A DNA stretch of 25,003 bases from Flavobacteriales bacterium UBA1959. GTDB taxonomy: Bacteria > Bacteroidota > Bacteroidia > Flavobacteriales_D > Sanyastnellaceae. The notes beneath the pieces are model-generated. The model saw only the letters and a list, made by a program, of their open reading frames with translations. It did not search any database and was not told the origin of the DNA. Position numbers and translations under genes: made by a program. The stretch lies in the NCBI GenBank assembly GCA_002336085.1, contig DDEH01000078.1:1-25003 (forward strand), in the 5' to 3' direction. Below are positions 1 to 9,382 of this stretch, in pieces. Every line of letters starts with the position of its first letter. Position 1 is the stretch's first letter.

Positions 1-252
1 GTGAGCATGGGGGCCAACGGTGCGCTCAAATTGTGGAAGGTGCTGGACAACGTAGAGCAGGTTTTGGCAGTAGAATGCCTCACGGCTGCTCAGGCTGCGA
101 GTTTGAGAAATGAGGCGGGTATGGCTCCGCGTTTGCTCAAACTCCAGAATGCTTTCCGTGAAGTGGTTCCATTTTCGGGAGCAGACGTTTTCCTTCAACC
201 GCAGATGCTTGCTGCCCGCGAGTGGATGTTTTCACAGGATTTGGATTCTTGA
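1..252 (+). CDS. hutH: Histidine ammonia-lyase, C-terminal fragment (cut by window edge)
   Basis: Only the last 83 residues are inside the window; the reading frame is open at base 1, so the gene begins upstream. The opening SMGANGALKLWKVLDNVEQV matches the conserved late segment of histidine ammonia-lyases (the 'EDHVSMG' region, followed by a helix with V-EQVLA-E and an AAQA segment). The MIO-forming Ala-Ser-Gly active site lies upstream and cannot be seen. The enzyme deaminates histidine to urocanate, the first step of histidine breakdown. Two later-step genes, hutI and ftcD-fchA, lie about 18 kb away in this window, which supports the call. The stop is TGA at 250-252, and the next gene on the strand starts 37 bases later. 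A different MIO-family lyase cannot be fully excluded from the tail alone. Confidence 0.82.
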   Translation: MSMGANGALKLWKVLDNVEQVLAVECLTAAQAASLRNEAGMAPRLLKLQNAFREVVPFSGADVFLQPQMLAAREWMFSQDLDS

Positions 253-289
253 TTAAGGCAAGGCCCCTTCGTCAACCTATCTTCGAGCT

Positions 290-973
290 GTGATAGCGCT
301 TACAGGAATTCGTAAATCGTACAAGGCAGGCAATCAATCTCTTGAAGTCCTCAAGGGCATAGATTGTGAGGTGCTAGAGGGGGAGTTGGTCGCCATTATG
401 GGATCGAGTGGATCAGGTAAATCTACTTTACTGAATGTTCTGGGTCTCCTGGATGATTCCGATCACGGCACCTATTTACTGGATGGACAGCAAATGAATG
501 GCTTGACCGAACGCACGGCCGCTCGGTACCGGAGTCAGTTTTTGGGATTTGTGTTTCAAAGTTTCAATCTGATCTCATTCAAAACAGCGCTTGAGAATGT
601 GGCGCTTCCGCTGTACTATCAAAAAGTACCTCGAAAAGAACGGCAGCTGAAGGCGATGGCATACTTGAAACGAGTAGGATTGGAGGACTGGGCGAATCAC
701 CTTCCCAATCAGATGAGTGGCGGTCAAAAGCAACGGGTTGCTATTGCGCGAGCGCTCATCGGACAACCGCGTTTGATTTTGGCGGATGAGCCCACGGGAG
801 CGCTGGATTCCGTCACATCCAATGAGGTGATGGACCTTTTGCGCGAGATCAACAATGAAGGCATCACCATCGTCATTGTTACCCACGAAAATGAGATTGC
901 CGATCGATGCGATCGGATCATTCGGCTCAAGGATGGTTTGATTGATGATCCGAAACCGGAGGGAGATGTTTGA
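290..973 (+). CDS. ABC exporter ATP-binding subunit (MacB/LolD type)
   Basis: This is a 227-residue nucleotide-binding subunit. Walker A is GSSGSGKST (38-46), the Q-loop Gln is about residue 90, the signature is MSGGQ (142-146), Walker B runs into ADEPTG (165-170) with catalytic Glu167, and the switch His is His199. 'ADEPTGALD' and the overall length are typical of the LolD/MacB/FtsE group, which powers mechanotransmission through FtsX-type permeases rather than moving substrate through the membrane channel. The start is GTG at 290; no good Shine-Dalgarno precedes it, which is usual in Bacteroidota. Unlike E. coli MacB, the ATPase is a separate polypeptide. Its last 8 bases overlap the preferred start of the next permease gene, so the two are probably translationally coupled. 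The substrate cannot be read from the sequence. Confidence 0.93.
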   Translation: MIALTGIRKSYKAGNQSLEVLKGIDCEVLEGELVAIMGSSGSGKSTLLNVLGLLDDSDHGTYLLDGQQMNGLTERTAARYRSQFLGFVFQSFNLISFKTALENVALPLYYQKVPRKERQLKAMAYLKRVGLEDWANHLPNQMSGGQKQRVAIARALIGQPRLILADEPTGALDSVTSNEVMDLLREINNEGITIVIVTHENEIADRCDRIIRLKDGLIDDPKPEGDV

Positions 974-2204
974 TCGTGATTCGTGGTTGGAAATTGCCAA
1001 TTCGGTACTCAGCAACCCTTTGCGTACAGGACTCACTGGTTTGAGCATTGCTTTGGGAATATTTATACTCGTGGTGATGCAAGGCCTTGGAACGGGCCTG
1101 GAAAATGGCGTGCAATCGACGTTTGGTGACCGTGCATCAAACATAATTGAAGTCAGAACAGGTCGCGCTCAATTGGCGTTCAGAGGACGCAAGCCAAATC
1201 GGCAAGTTCAATTGCACAACTCCGATGAAGGTGCCCTCAAGGAACAGTTGGACACGATTCCCGCATGGTCGCGGCTGCTTTTCCGATGGGGAAGCACTGT
1301 GCAATACAAAAATGAACAAGGTTCGTATGGATTGCGGGGGGTAGATCCAGACCAGAAAGAGCTTGCTGCGGTCAATGTTACTGCAGGCCGATTCATCAAT
1401 GCACGGGATTTGTCAGAGAACAGGAAAGTGGCGGTGATAGGCGGTCAATTGCTCCGAGATCTCTTTGCGCGTGGAACAAAACCTGCAGACGCCGTCGGAT
1501 CATTTGTGATGCTTCGGGGCATCCAATTTGCGGTGGTAGGCACGTTTGATCAAGCAGGATCGCGATGGGAAAATCGAAGCGTATACGTGCCTTTCACTAC
1601 TGCGCAACGGTTGTTTCAGAATTCAGACGTCATTACCAGATTGTCCATGGGAACGGGCACGGCGAGTATTGAAAAAACCCGCGCTACCTCCGCGGGTTTG
1701 CTATCGTGGCTGCAGAACCGGCTTGCTGTCCATCCGGATGATTCGGAAGGTGTTTGGGTGGCAAATCGAAATGAAGATTCGGAAGTGTTTCGCTCCATCT
1801 TCCAGGGAATCAATCTGTTTGTTTGGTTCGTGGGTTTGATGACTTTGCTGGCTGGAGCGATGGGTGTCGCAAATATTATGGCAATTGTGGTTCGGGAGCG
1901 CACCAAAGAGATTGGTATCCGAAAGGCGCTGGGGGCTACGAGCGCTAGTATTGTTGGGCAAATCGTCCAGGAATCTGTAGTGCTGATGCTCATCTCTGGT
2001 TGTTTTGGTTTGGTCGCTGGGGTGTGGACGTTGCAAGCAGCAGCTCCTTATGCGGAGCATGAATTTTTCTCCAATCCCCGCGTCGACTTTTCATCTGCGG
2101 TCTTGGCACTCGGCATTTTGATTTCAGTGGGTGTTATTAGCGCTCTCGGTCCCGCTACCCGGGCTGTCTCTATTCGCCCTGTAGAAGCATTGCGCGATGA
2201 ATAA
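966..2204 (+). CDS. MacB/FtsX-type ABC permease, first copy
   Basis: This is a 412-residue inner-membrane permease with MacB topology: one N-terminal membrane helix (about 22-42), a large periplasmic domain (about 45-275) and three C-terminal helices (about 283-305, 333-355, 378-398). The cytoplasmic coupling segment VRERTKEIGIRKALGAT (309-325) is the FtsX-family hallmark. I place the start at ATG 966, preceded by GGAGGGAG, because the resulting MFDRDSWLEI matches the N-terminal pattern of Bacteroidota homologues and of the next gene. The frame stays open to a TTG at 942, which would add eight residues. ATG 966 overlaps the ATPase gene by 8 bases, and the gene end overlaps the next permease by 8 bases. 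Bases 1675-1699 form a strong hairpin inside the coding sequence (listed separately). It probably forms a heterodimer with the second permease. Confidence 0.9.
   Translation: MFDRDSWLEIANSVLSNPLRTGLTGLSIALGIFILVVMQGLGTGLENGVQSTFGDRASNIIEVRTGRAQLAFRGRKPNRQVQLHNSDEGALKEQLDTIPAWSRLLFRWGSTVQYKNEQGSYGLRGVDPDQKELAAVNVTAGRFINARDLSENRKVAVIGGQLLRDLFARGTKPADAVGSFVMLRGIQFAVVGTFDQAGSRWENRSVYVPFTTAQRLFQNSDVITRLSMGTGTASIEKTRATSAGLLSWLQNRLAVHPDDSEGVWVANRNEDSEVFRSIFQGINLFVWFVGLMTLLAGAMGVANIMAIVVRERTKEIGIRKALGATSASIVGQIVQESVVLMLISGCFGLVAGVWTLQAAAPYAEHEFFSNPRVDFSSAVLALGILISVGVISALGPATRAVSIRPVEALRDE
1675..1699 (-). terminator. Antisense terminator-like hairpin inside the first permease gene
   Basis: AAACCCGCG (1675-1683) and CGCGGGTTT (1691-1699) are perfect complements of 9 bp around a 7-base loop. 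Read on the - strand, the second arm runs into a six-T tract (1672-1677 on the + strand are A), so the element has the form of an intrinsic terminator for antisense transcription. On the sense strand only three T follow, so read-through of the operon is expected. The bases encode part of the permease periplasmic domain, so the structure may be coincidental. Confidence 0.4.
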
Positions 2205-3483
2205 ACTGTTCAAAACCCTCTTCGATCGCGATCACTTTTTGGAATTGATTCAAATCCTCATTCAACGGCCTTTGCGCACAGCGCTTAGCGGATTGGGTGT
2301 AGGTTGGGGTTTGTTCATGATCATTATCACGATTGGTTCTGCGAATGGCTTGGAAAATGGAGTTTCTCAAGATTTGGGTGATGCTGCAAAGAATAGCATG
2401 TTCATATGGACCCAGTCGACGAGCATTCCCTACAAAGGGTTTAAGCGCGGACGAAGGGTTGATTTGACCATTTCCGATGTTGAGTACCTCAGGTCGAATA
2501 GTCAAACCTTGGTTGCCCTTGCTCCTCAGAATGAACTAGGCGGTTGGCGCGGCTCTAACAACGTTACACGGGGTATCAAGACAGGAGCTTTCACAGTTTT
2601 CGGAGAATATCCCGAGCAACGGTTGATCGAAGCAAAACCTATTGAGATAGGTCGTCATATCAACAACCAGGACATCGCTGATCGCCGAAAGATTGCGGTA
2701 ATCGGAAAACGTGTTCGAGACATTTTATTTGGTGCTGATGACGATCCTATTGGTGGGAGCATCCGCATCAATGGAGTGAACTTTGTGGTTGTTGGTGTTT
2801 TTGGATCGCTCCGTGATGGGGAGGACGCTGAAGAGGATTTACAGAGTGTTCTTATTCCTTTTTCGACCTTCAATCAATCCTTTAATTACGGCGATGAAGT
2901 GAGTTGGTTGTGCCTGCTATTCGACGAAAATGTACATGCAGATTCAGCTGCTACCGAAGTGATGTCTGTACTCAAGTCTAGATTATCGATTCATCCGGAT
3001 GATGACCGTGCTTTTGGTTATTGGACAGTAGCCGAGGAGTATGAACAAATTCAATCCGTATTTGGAGCCATTCGTTGGGTGAGTTTTGTGTTTGGTGGTC
3101 TGGCCCTTTTGGCCGGCATCATTGGCATCATGAATATCATGCTGATCACGGTCCGCGAGCGCACCAATGAACTTGGCATTCGTCGGGCTTTGGGTGCTTC
3201 TCCAGGAATGATTGTGCGTCAAATCATGGGAGAGACGTTGTTTTTAACGTCACTTTTTGGCGTTATCGGAGCGGTGCTTGGAGTGGCGACCATAGAAGGC
3301 ATCGACGTGCTTCTTCAATCTAGTCCTAGTATGGATGGAGGTAGTTTTCGCAATCCAGAAGTTTCTGTAGATATTGTAATTAAATCATTGGCGGTCATGG
3401 TCGTTATGGGCGCTTTCGCGGGCGTATTGCCAGCACTTCGCGCGGTGTCCATTCGACCGGTAGAAGCCATTAGAACGGAATAA
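2197..3483 (+). CDS. MacB/FtsX-type ABC permease, second copy
   Basis: This 428-residue permease has the same layout as its upstream neighbour: N-terminal helix (about 29-50), periplasmic MacB-like domain (about 52-285), and three C-terminal helices (about 292-318, 346-368, 395-415). The coupling segment VRERTNELGIRRALGAS is at 319-335, and the protein ends in the family pattern A-S-I-R-P-V-E-A-I-R. The N-terminal LFDRDHFLEL repeats the MFDRD motif of the first permease, but the periplasmic domains differ clearly, so the pair arose by an old duplication. The ATG overlaps the upstream stop as ATGAATAA (2197-2204). With a single ATPase gene present, the likely complex is two ATPases plus a heterodimer of the two permeases and the adaptor that follows. 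Confidence 0.92.
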   Translation: MNKLFKTLFDRDHFLELIQILIQRPLRTALSGLGVGWGLFMIIITIGSANGLENGVSQDLGDAAKNSMFIWTQSTSIPYKGFKRGRRVDLTISDVEYLRSNSQTLVALAPQNELGGWRGSNNVTRGIKTGAFTVFGEYPEQRLIEAKPIEIGRHINNQDIADRRKIAVIGKRVRDILFGADDDPIGGSIRINGVNFVVVGVFGSLRDGEDAEEDLQSVLIPFSTFNQSFNYGDEVSWLCLLFDENVHADSAATEVMSVLKSRLSIHPDDDRAFGYWTVAEEYEQIQSVFGAIRWVSFVFGGLALLAGIIGIMNIMLITVRERTNELGIRRALGASPGMIVRQIMGETLFLTSLFGVIGAVLGVATIEGIDVLLQSSPSMDGGSFRNPEVSVDIVIKSLAVMVVMGAFAGVLPALRAVSIRPVEAIRTE

Positions 3484-3486
3484 TTC

Positions 3487-4590
3487 ATGAAAAAGGGAAG
3501 AGTCATAGCCTTGTTGATTTTCATCGTTTTGGTGCTGGGTGCAGCAGCATTTACGCTGAACCATCTATTTGAACAGGAAAAACAAGAAGAAGCAGAGTTT
3601 CGCACGGAACAACCACGCATGGGTGACATCGTGATTAAAACAGTTGCAGCGGGATCGATTCAGCCTCGGCAAGAGATTTTAATTAAACCTCAAATTTCAG
3701 GAATTGTCCGCAAGGTATTGGTTGAGGCGGGGGATCAGGTGAGCACAGGAGATGTAATTGCAGAAGTTACCGTTGTTCCTGATATGGGGGCCCTGAGTAG
3801 TGCAGAAACTCGACTGCAGCGGGCCCGAATAGGCTTCGAAGATGCTCAGATGAATGCAGATCGAAATCGTTCACTACTTGAGCAGGGGATCATTTCTGCG
3901 GCGGATTTTCAGGTCTTTGATATTGCCTTGAAACAAGCGCAGGAAGAAATTTATGCAGCCGAGGATAATTTAAAAATCATCCAAGACGGAGTGGCTGCGC
4001 GAAGCGGCAGAACTTCTAATACAATGATTGCGGCAACGATTGACGGCATGGTATTGGACGTGCCCGTGAAGAAAGGTAATAGCGTTATTGAGGCAAATAA
4101 TTTCAATGAAGGCACAACAGTTGCGTCCGTTGCAGATATGCAGGATCTGGTGTTCCTCGGTAAGATTGATGAAAGTGAGGTAGAGAAATTGTCTGTAGGC
4201 ATGGCCATTCAATTGACCATAGGCGCCATAGAAGGTTTGGCTATTCCCGCTTCTTTGGAATACATTTCTCCGAAAGGAATTGAGGAAGCTGGGGCTATTC
4301 AATTTGAAATAAAGGCTGCCGTGCAATTGCAGAACGGACAATTCCTCCGAGCGGGTTACTCTGCCAATGCCAACGTTGTTCTTGATGAAAGGAGGGAGGT
4401 TCTTGTGATTTCCGAATCACTTGTGCAGTACGACGGAGCCGATTCGTTTGTCGACGTTCAAATTGCAGAAGGTGTATATGAACGGCGGGATGTTGATCTT
4501 GGTCTTTCGGATGGTATCACTGTAGAACTGCTCTCGGGTGTCACCGCTGACGAGTTCATTAAGGTCTGGAACCAGCCGCAGTATCGCTAA
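3487..4590 (+). CDS. Periplasmic membrane-fusion (adaptor) protein, MacA/HlyD family
   Basis: This 367-residue adaptor carries an N-terminal signal anchor (hydrophobic residues 7-24 after MKKGR), so it stays tethered to the inner membrane with its body in the periplasm. A split biotinyl-lipoyl-like domain is visible: first half PQISGIVRKVLVEAGDQVST (68-87), second half around IAATIDGMVLDVPVKKGNSV (181-200). Between them an Ala/Gln/Glu-rich helical hairpin (about 100-170) should form the tip that contacts an outer-membrane channel. Beta-barrel and membrane-proximal segments fill 215-360. It starts 3 bases after the second permease stop, so it belongs to the same operon. No TolC-like outer-membrane gene follows in this window, so the export channel must be encoded elsewhere. 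Substrate unknown. Confidence 0.9.
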   Translation: MKKGRVIALLIFIVLVLGAAAFTLNHLFEQEKQEEAEFRTEQPRMGDIVIKTVAAGSIQPRQEILIKPQISGIVRKVLVEAGDQVSTGDVIAEVTVVPDMGALSSAETRLQRARIGFEDAQMNADRNRSLLEQGIISAADFQVFDIALKQAQEEIYAAEDNLKIIQDGVAARSGRTSNTMIAATIDGMVLDVPVKKGNSVIEANNFNEGTTVASVADMQDLVFLGKIDESEVEKLSVGMAIQLTIGAIEGLAIPASLEYISPKGIEEAGAIQFEIKAAVQLQNGQFLRAGYSANANVVLDERREVLVISESLVQYDGADSFVDVQIAEGVYERRDVDLGLSDGITVELLSGVTADEFIKVWNQPQYR

Positions 4591-4618
4591 TGAGGGAGAT
4601 GGACGCTTCGCGTTTGGT

Positions 4619-5416
4619 TCAGGTAACGGCTGTTTTGCGAACGATTTTTCGCATGATGTTCGGGGCGAGTCGAAAGAGGTAGGCACCGACAATTTCAAAC
4701 CTACCAATGAGTATTTGCGACTTTCTTCGTTCAACTCCTCGAATCATTTTGGCGGCGCATTGTTCAGCGCTCAAACCTTGGCCTGTTTTGGTGTCCATTG
4801 TGCCCTGATTGCTTCCATCGGCCACTACGGCATTGAGGGAAATGGAAGTCCGTATGAATCCTGGGCAAACCATCGTGATCCCGATACCATCGGTGTGATG
4901 CTCTGCACGAAGTGCTTCAAAGAAACCGTGCAAAGCGTGTTTGGCTGCGCAATATCCCGATCGCAAGGGCGAAGAAAAGAGGCCCATCAGGCTCGTAACC
5001 ACTACAAATTGTCCACGTTGGCTCTCCACAAAATGAGGGAGGAGTGCCTTGGTCAGTGCTACGGTTCCGAAATAATCAATTTCCATGACCCTTCGATCCA
5101 CAGCCAAATCCGTTTCCAACGCAAGCGACCGTTGACTGATTCCGCCGCAATGAACCATGACATCTACATGTCCCTTCCAAGCGACAGCCGCGGCCACATG
5201 TCTGACCATGGCGCTGGAATCGCTCAAATCGAGTGGCAAGACTAAGCTGCGAGCACTTTCTTCCTCACTCCACGAACCGACTACCTTCTCAAGCTCAGCT
5301 TGTCGCCGACTTGAGAGAATGACATGAGCGCCTTTTTTCACCCAGGATTCCGCAGCTGCGCGTCCAATTCCACTGCTGGCTCCTGTGATCCAAACACATT
5401 GTGAGGTCCAATTCAT
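4619..5416 (-). CDS. Short-chain dehydrogenase/reductase, DHRS7B-like
   Basis: This 265-residue classical SDR has a Rossmann fold. The cofactor motif TGASSGIG is at 11-18, with SSRR at 35-38 suggesting NADP(H). Ser142, Tyr155 and Lys159 (in SGYCAAKHAL) form the catalytic Ser-Tyr-Lys set. The C-terminal half closely follows the DHRS7B type: SLNAVVADGS and MD after it, then a basic tail MRKIVRK. Two positions depart from the classical pattern: the NNAG segment reads HCGG (89-92), and the tetrad Asn that usually precedes Y-F-G is Asp114. The substrate cannot be predicted; related proteins are assigned to lipid, retinoid or steroid carbonyls, which is not informative here. It starts 21 bases downstream of the gyrB stop on the same strand, so it is probably co-transcribed. 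It converges on the ABC operon with a 28-base gap. Confidence 0.9.
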   Translation of the reverse strand: MNWTSQCVWITGASSGIGRAAAESWVKKGAHVILSSRRQAELEKVVGSWSEEESARSLVLPLDLSDSSAMVRHVAAAVAWKGHVDVMVHCGGISQRSLALETDLAVDRRVMEIDYFGTVALTKALLPHFVESQRGQFVVVTSLMGLFSSPLRSGYCAAKHALHGFFEALRAEHHTDGIGITMVCPGFIRTSISLNAVVADGSNQGTMDTKTGQGLSAEQCAAKMIRGVERRKSQILIGRFEIVGAYLFRLAPNIMRKIVRKTAVT

Positions 5417-5437
5417 AGGGAATACCGTGGGACGAAA

Positions 5438-7596
<2,159 letters not shown>

Positions 7597-9378
7597 TTAA
7601 AATGAGTAGCTCGCACCCATCTGAAATCGAAAGTTTTGATTGTCGTATCCTGTGAAGAAGGGGTTGGTCTGATTCAGAATATTATTCAGCTTGATCCAGC
7701 CGCTAACGCGAGCGTTATATAGGTATTCGGCATGCAGATTAAGCAGAGCAACGTTGTCTAGTTTGGCGGAATAACCGATACTCGTGTTAGTTGCTTCAAT
7801 GATGACGGCTTCATTTCCCTCTTCTGAGGCACCGGCCTTGACAGCAAGACCCAACCTTCCTGTCTGAAAGAGCAAGTTGGCCTTCAAACGTAATTTTCCT
7901 TTTATTGTATGCGAAATAGTGGCGTCCAACTCAAATTTCGGCAGGAACCATGCCTCTTGGTTCGAAGTGATGCTGTCTCGGAAGCGATAGTTGTGCTGGG
8001 ATACCTGGCCGATCAATTCGGTGGATTCGCTCAAAGTCAAGGTGCCATCCCCTCGCAATGAAGCGATAGTGACATCTTGGTAAAAAGGGGCAAAGGATCG
8101 CCCTTCACTCAAAGCGTCCTGTTGTGCCCAGAATAAGTGTTGATTGTTTCGCTTCAATTCCGCGTTAATGTTGAAGGAAAAGCTCCTGGTGATGGAGCCT
8201 TTCATGCCAATGACGCCGTGTACTGTTTCGTATGTGTTGTGCCAGATTCTATTGGTGTCAAGAAGTGACGTGATGGGCAAAGTGACAAAAGGATTGACAC
8301 CTAGAGCGGTTTGGTAGCGGTTTTGGTCGATACCACCGTTGATTCGGATGTAGGGCACGAACAGATCACGCAATAGACTTACTGAAGCCTCTAACTCAGG
8401 GGTGAATAGAAAGGGTTGATTGCCCTGTGCGTCTATCCATAATCCAATGCCAATCGATGTCTTGATGGGACCAAAGGATTTTTTTATTCCAGGATGAATA
8501 TCAAGAATCGCTTGACGTTCGTTTCGTACACGATCTCCTTCTTTGACTCGATTGAGCCGATCTACATTTGCGTGAATGTCAAGTTTGACAGCAGTTGTAT
8601 CAAGTAAGCCTGAAAATCCAATCTTCAGGTCAAAATTGTGTTCTTGAGCATGATCGTTGTTCCACAAATAGTCATGATCCAAACGCAGTTCGTGCTGCCA
8701 ATGCGCTGATCGGTTCATCCGATTGGTGAGGTGAATGCGGTTTGAAATTACCTGGTAGTTGAATCCATCAGGGACTTTGCTTGTGAGGCTGTCCTGATTG
8801 GCTGCGCGCTGTCCGCCATAAAGACTGATGTACTCGCGTGCGTATGAAGACGCAGCAGTGATTGCTTCATCTTTCCAAAATTTCCGGTACCATCCATTCA
8901 GGTGGTTGGAACTAAACTGCTGATTTATAGAGTCATTAGATATGAATCCACCATCGGTTGATTCGTGCGTAAAATGAACGCCCCAGGATTTTGATCGGGA
9001 GCGAATATCCGAATAGCTTACCTGCAATAGGGGGCTTAGATAATTTCCCATTCCAGCATTAATGTAGCCTTTGTACAGGCGAGACAAGGGTTCGTTGACT
9101 TTGAGTCGAATGGGACCGTTGCGTGTCCATTCCGGTTCAACATTGAGTCGCTTGGGAATGACGTTGTATGAAAATGTGGGCTTGCTCGTAGTTAATTTCG
9201 CGGCAACTGGCCAATGCAACTGCTTATGGGCATCTTGCAAAAGTACTTCGCGATCACCGACAAAGGTTACATCCAAATCGAGCGTATCAGCGGCTGATTT
9301 AGCAGCAACAGTCTGACTAAAGATTATAAAACCTATCGCTGCAAGGACCTGTAGAGGGTGGGGATATTTTTGATTCAT
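7597..9378 (-). CDS. Outer-membrane beta-barrel protein (plug-less, TonB-receptor-like)
   Basis: I do not recognise a named family with certainty. The 593-residue product begins with a signal peptide (hydrophobic core about 9-24, likely cleavage after TVAA near 26). The rest alternates polar and hydrophobic residues in the manner of many amphipathic strands, with abundant aromatic residues, and ends in FRFQMGASYSF, a C-terminal beta-strand with terminal Phe like a BAM recognition signal. No TonB-box, plug domain or carboxypeptidase-like N-terminal domain is visible, so although the barrel resembles those of TonB-dependent receptors, a receptor role is not supported. It starts only 4 bases after the stop of the large TPR gene and is surely in the same operon, so a joint role at the outer membrane is likely. 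Confidence 0.75.
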   Translation of the reverse strand: MNQKYPHPLQVLAAIGFIIFSQTVAAKSAADTLDLDVTFVGDREVLLQDAHKQLHWPVAAKLTTSKPTFSYNVIPKRLNVEPEWTRNGPIRLKVNEPLSRLYKGYINAGMGNYLSPLLQVSYSDIRSRSKSWGVHFTHESTDGGFISNDSINQQFSSNHLNGWYRKFWKDEAITAASSYAREYISLYGGQRAANQDSLTSKVPDGFNYQVISNRIHLTNRMNRSAHWQHELRLDHDYLWNNDHAQEHNFDLKIGFSGLLDTTAVKLDIHANVDRLNRVKEGDRVRNERQAILDIHPGIKKSFGPIKTSIGIGLWIDAQGNQPFLFTPELEASVSLLRDLFVPYIRINGGIDQNRYQTALGVNPFVTLPITSLLDTNRIWHNTYETVHGVIGMKGSITRSFSFNINAELKRNNQHLFWAQQDALSEGRSFAPFYQDVTIASLRGDGTLTLSESTELIGQVSQHNYRFRDSITSNQEAWFLPKFELDATISHTIKGKLRLKANLLFQTGRLGLAVKAGASEEGNEAVIIEATNTSIGYSAKLDNVALLNLHAEYLYNARVSGWIKLNNILNQTNPFFTGYDNQNFRFQMGASYSF

Positions 9379-9382
9379 TTCA

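Noticed and set aside
942..965. TTG-start extension of the first permease
   Set aside because: ATG 966 has a purine-rich RBS and gives the MFDRD start shared with the second permease and with Bacteroidota homologues.
575..1144. A 189-codon - strand ORF
   Set aside because: It is antisense to the ABC ATPase and first permease, both firmly supported by motifs.
4538..5245. A 235-codon + strand ORF
   Set aside because: It lies opposite the SDR gene, whose protein shows full family motifs; the + strand product has no recognisable pattern and its composition looks like antisense shadow.
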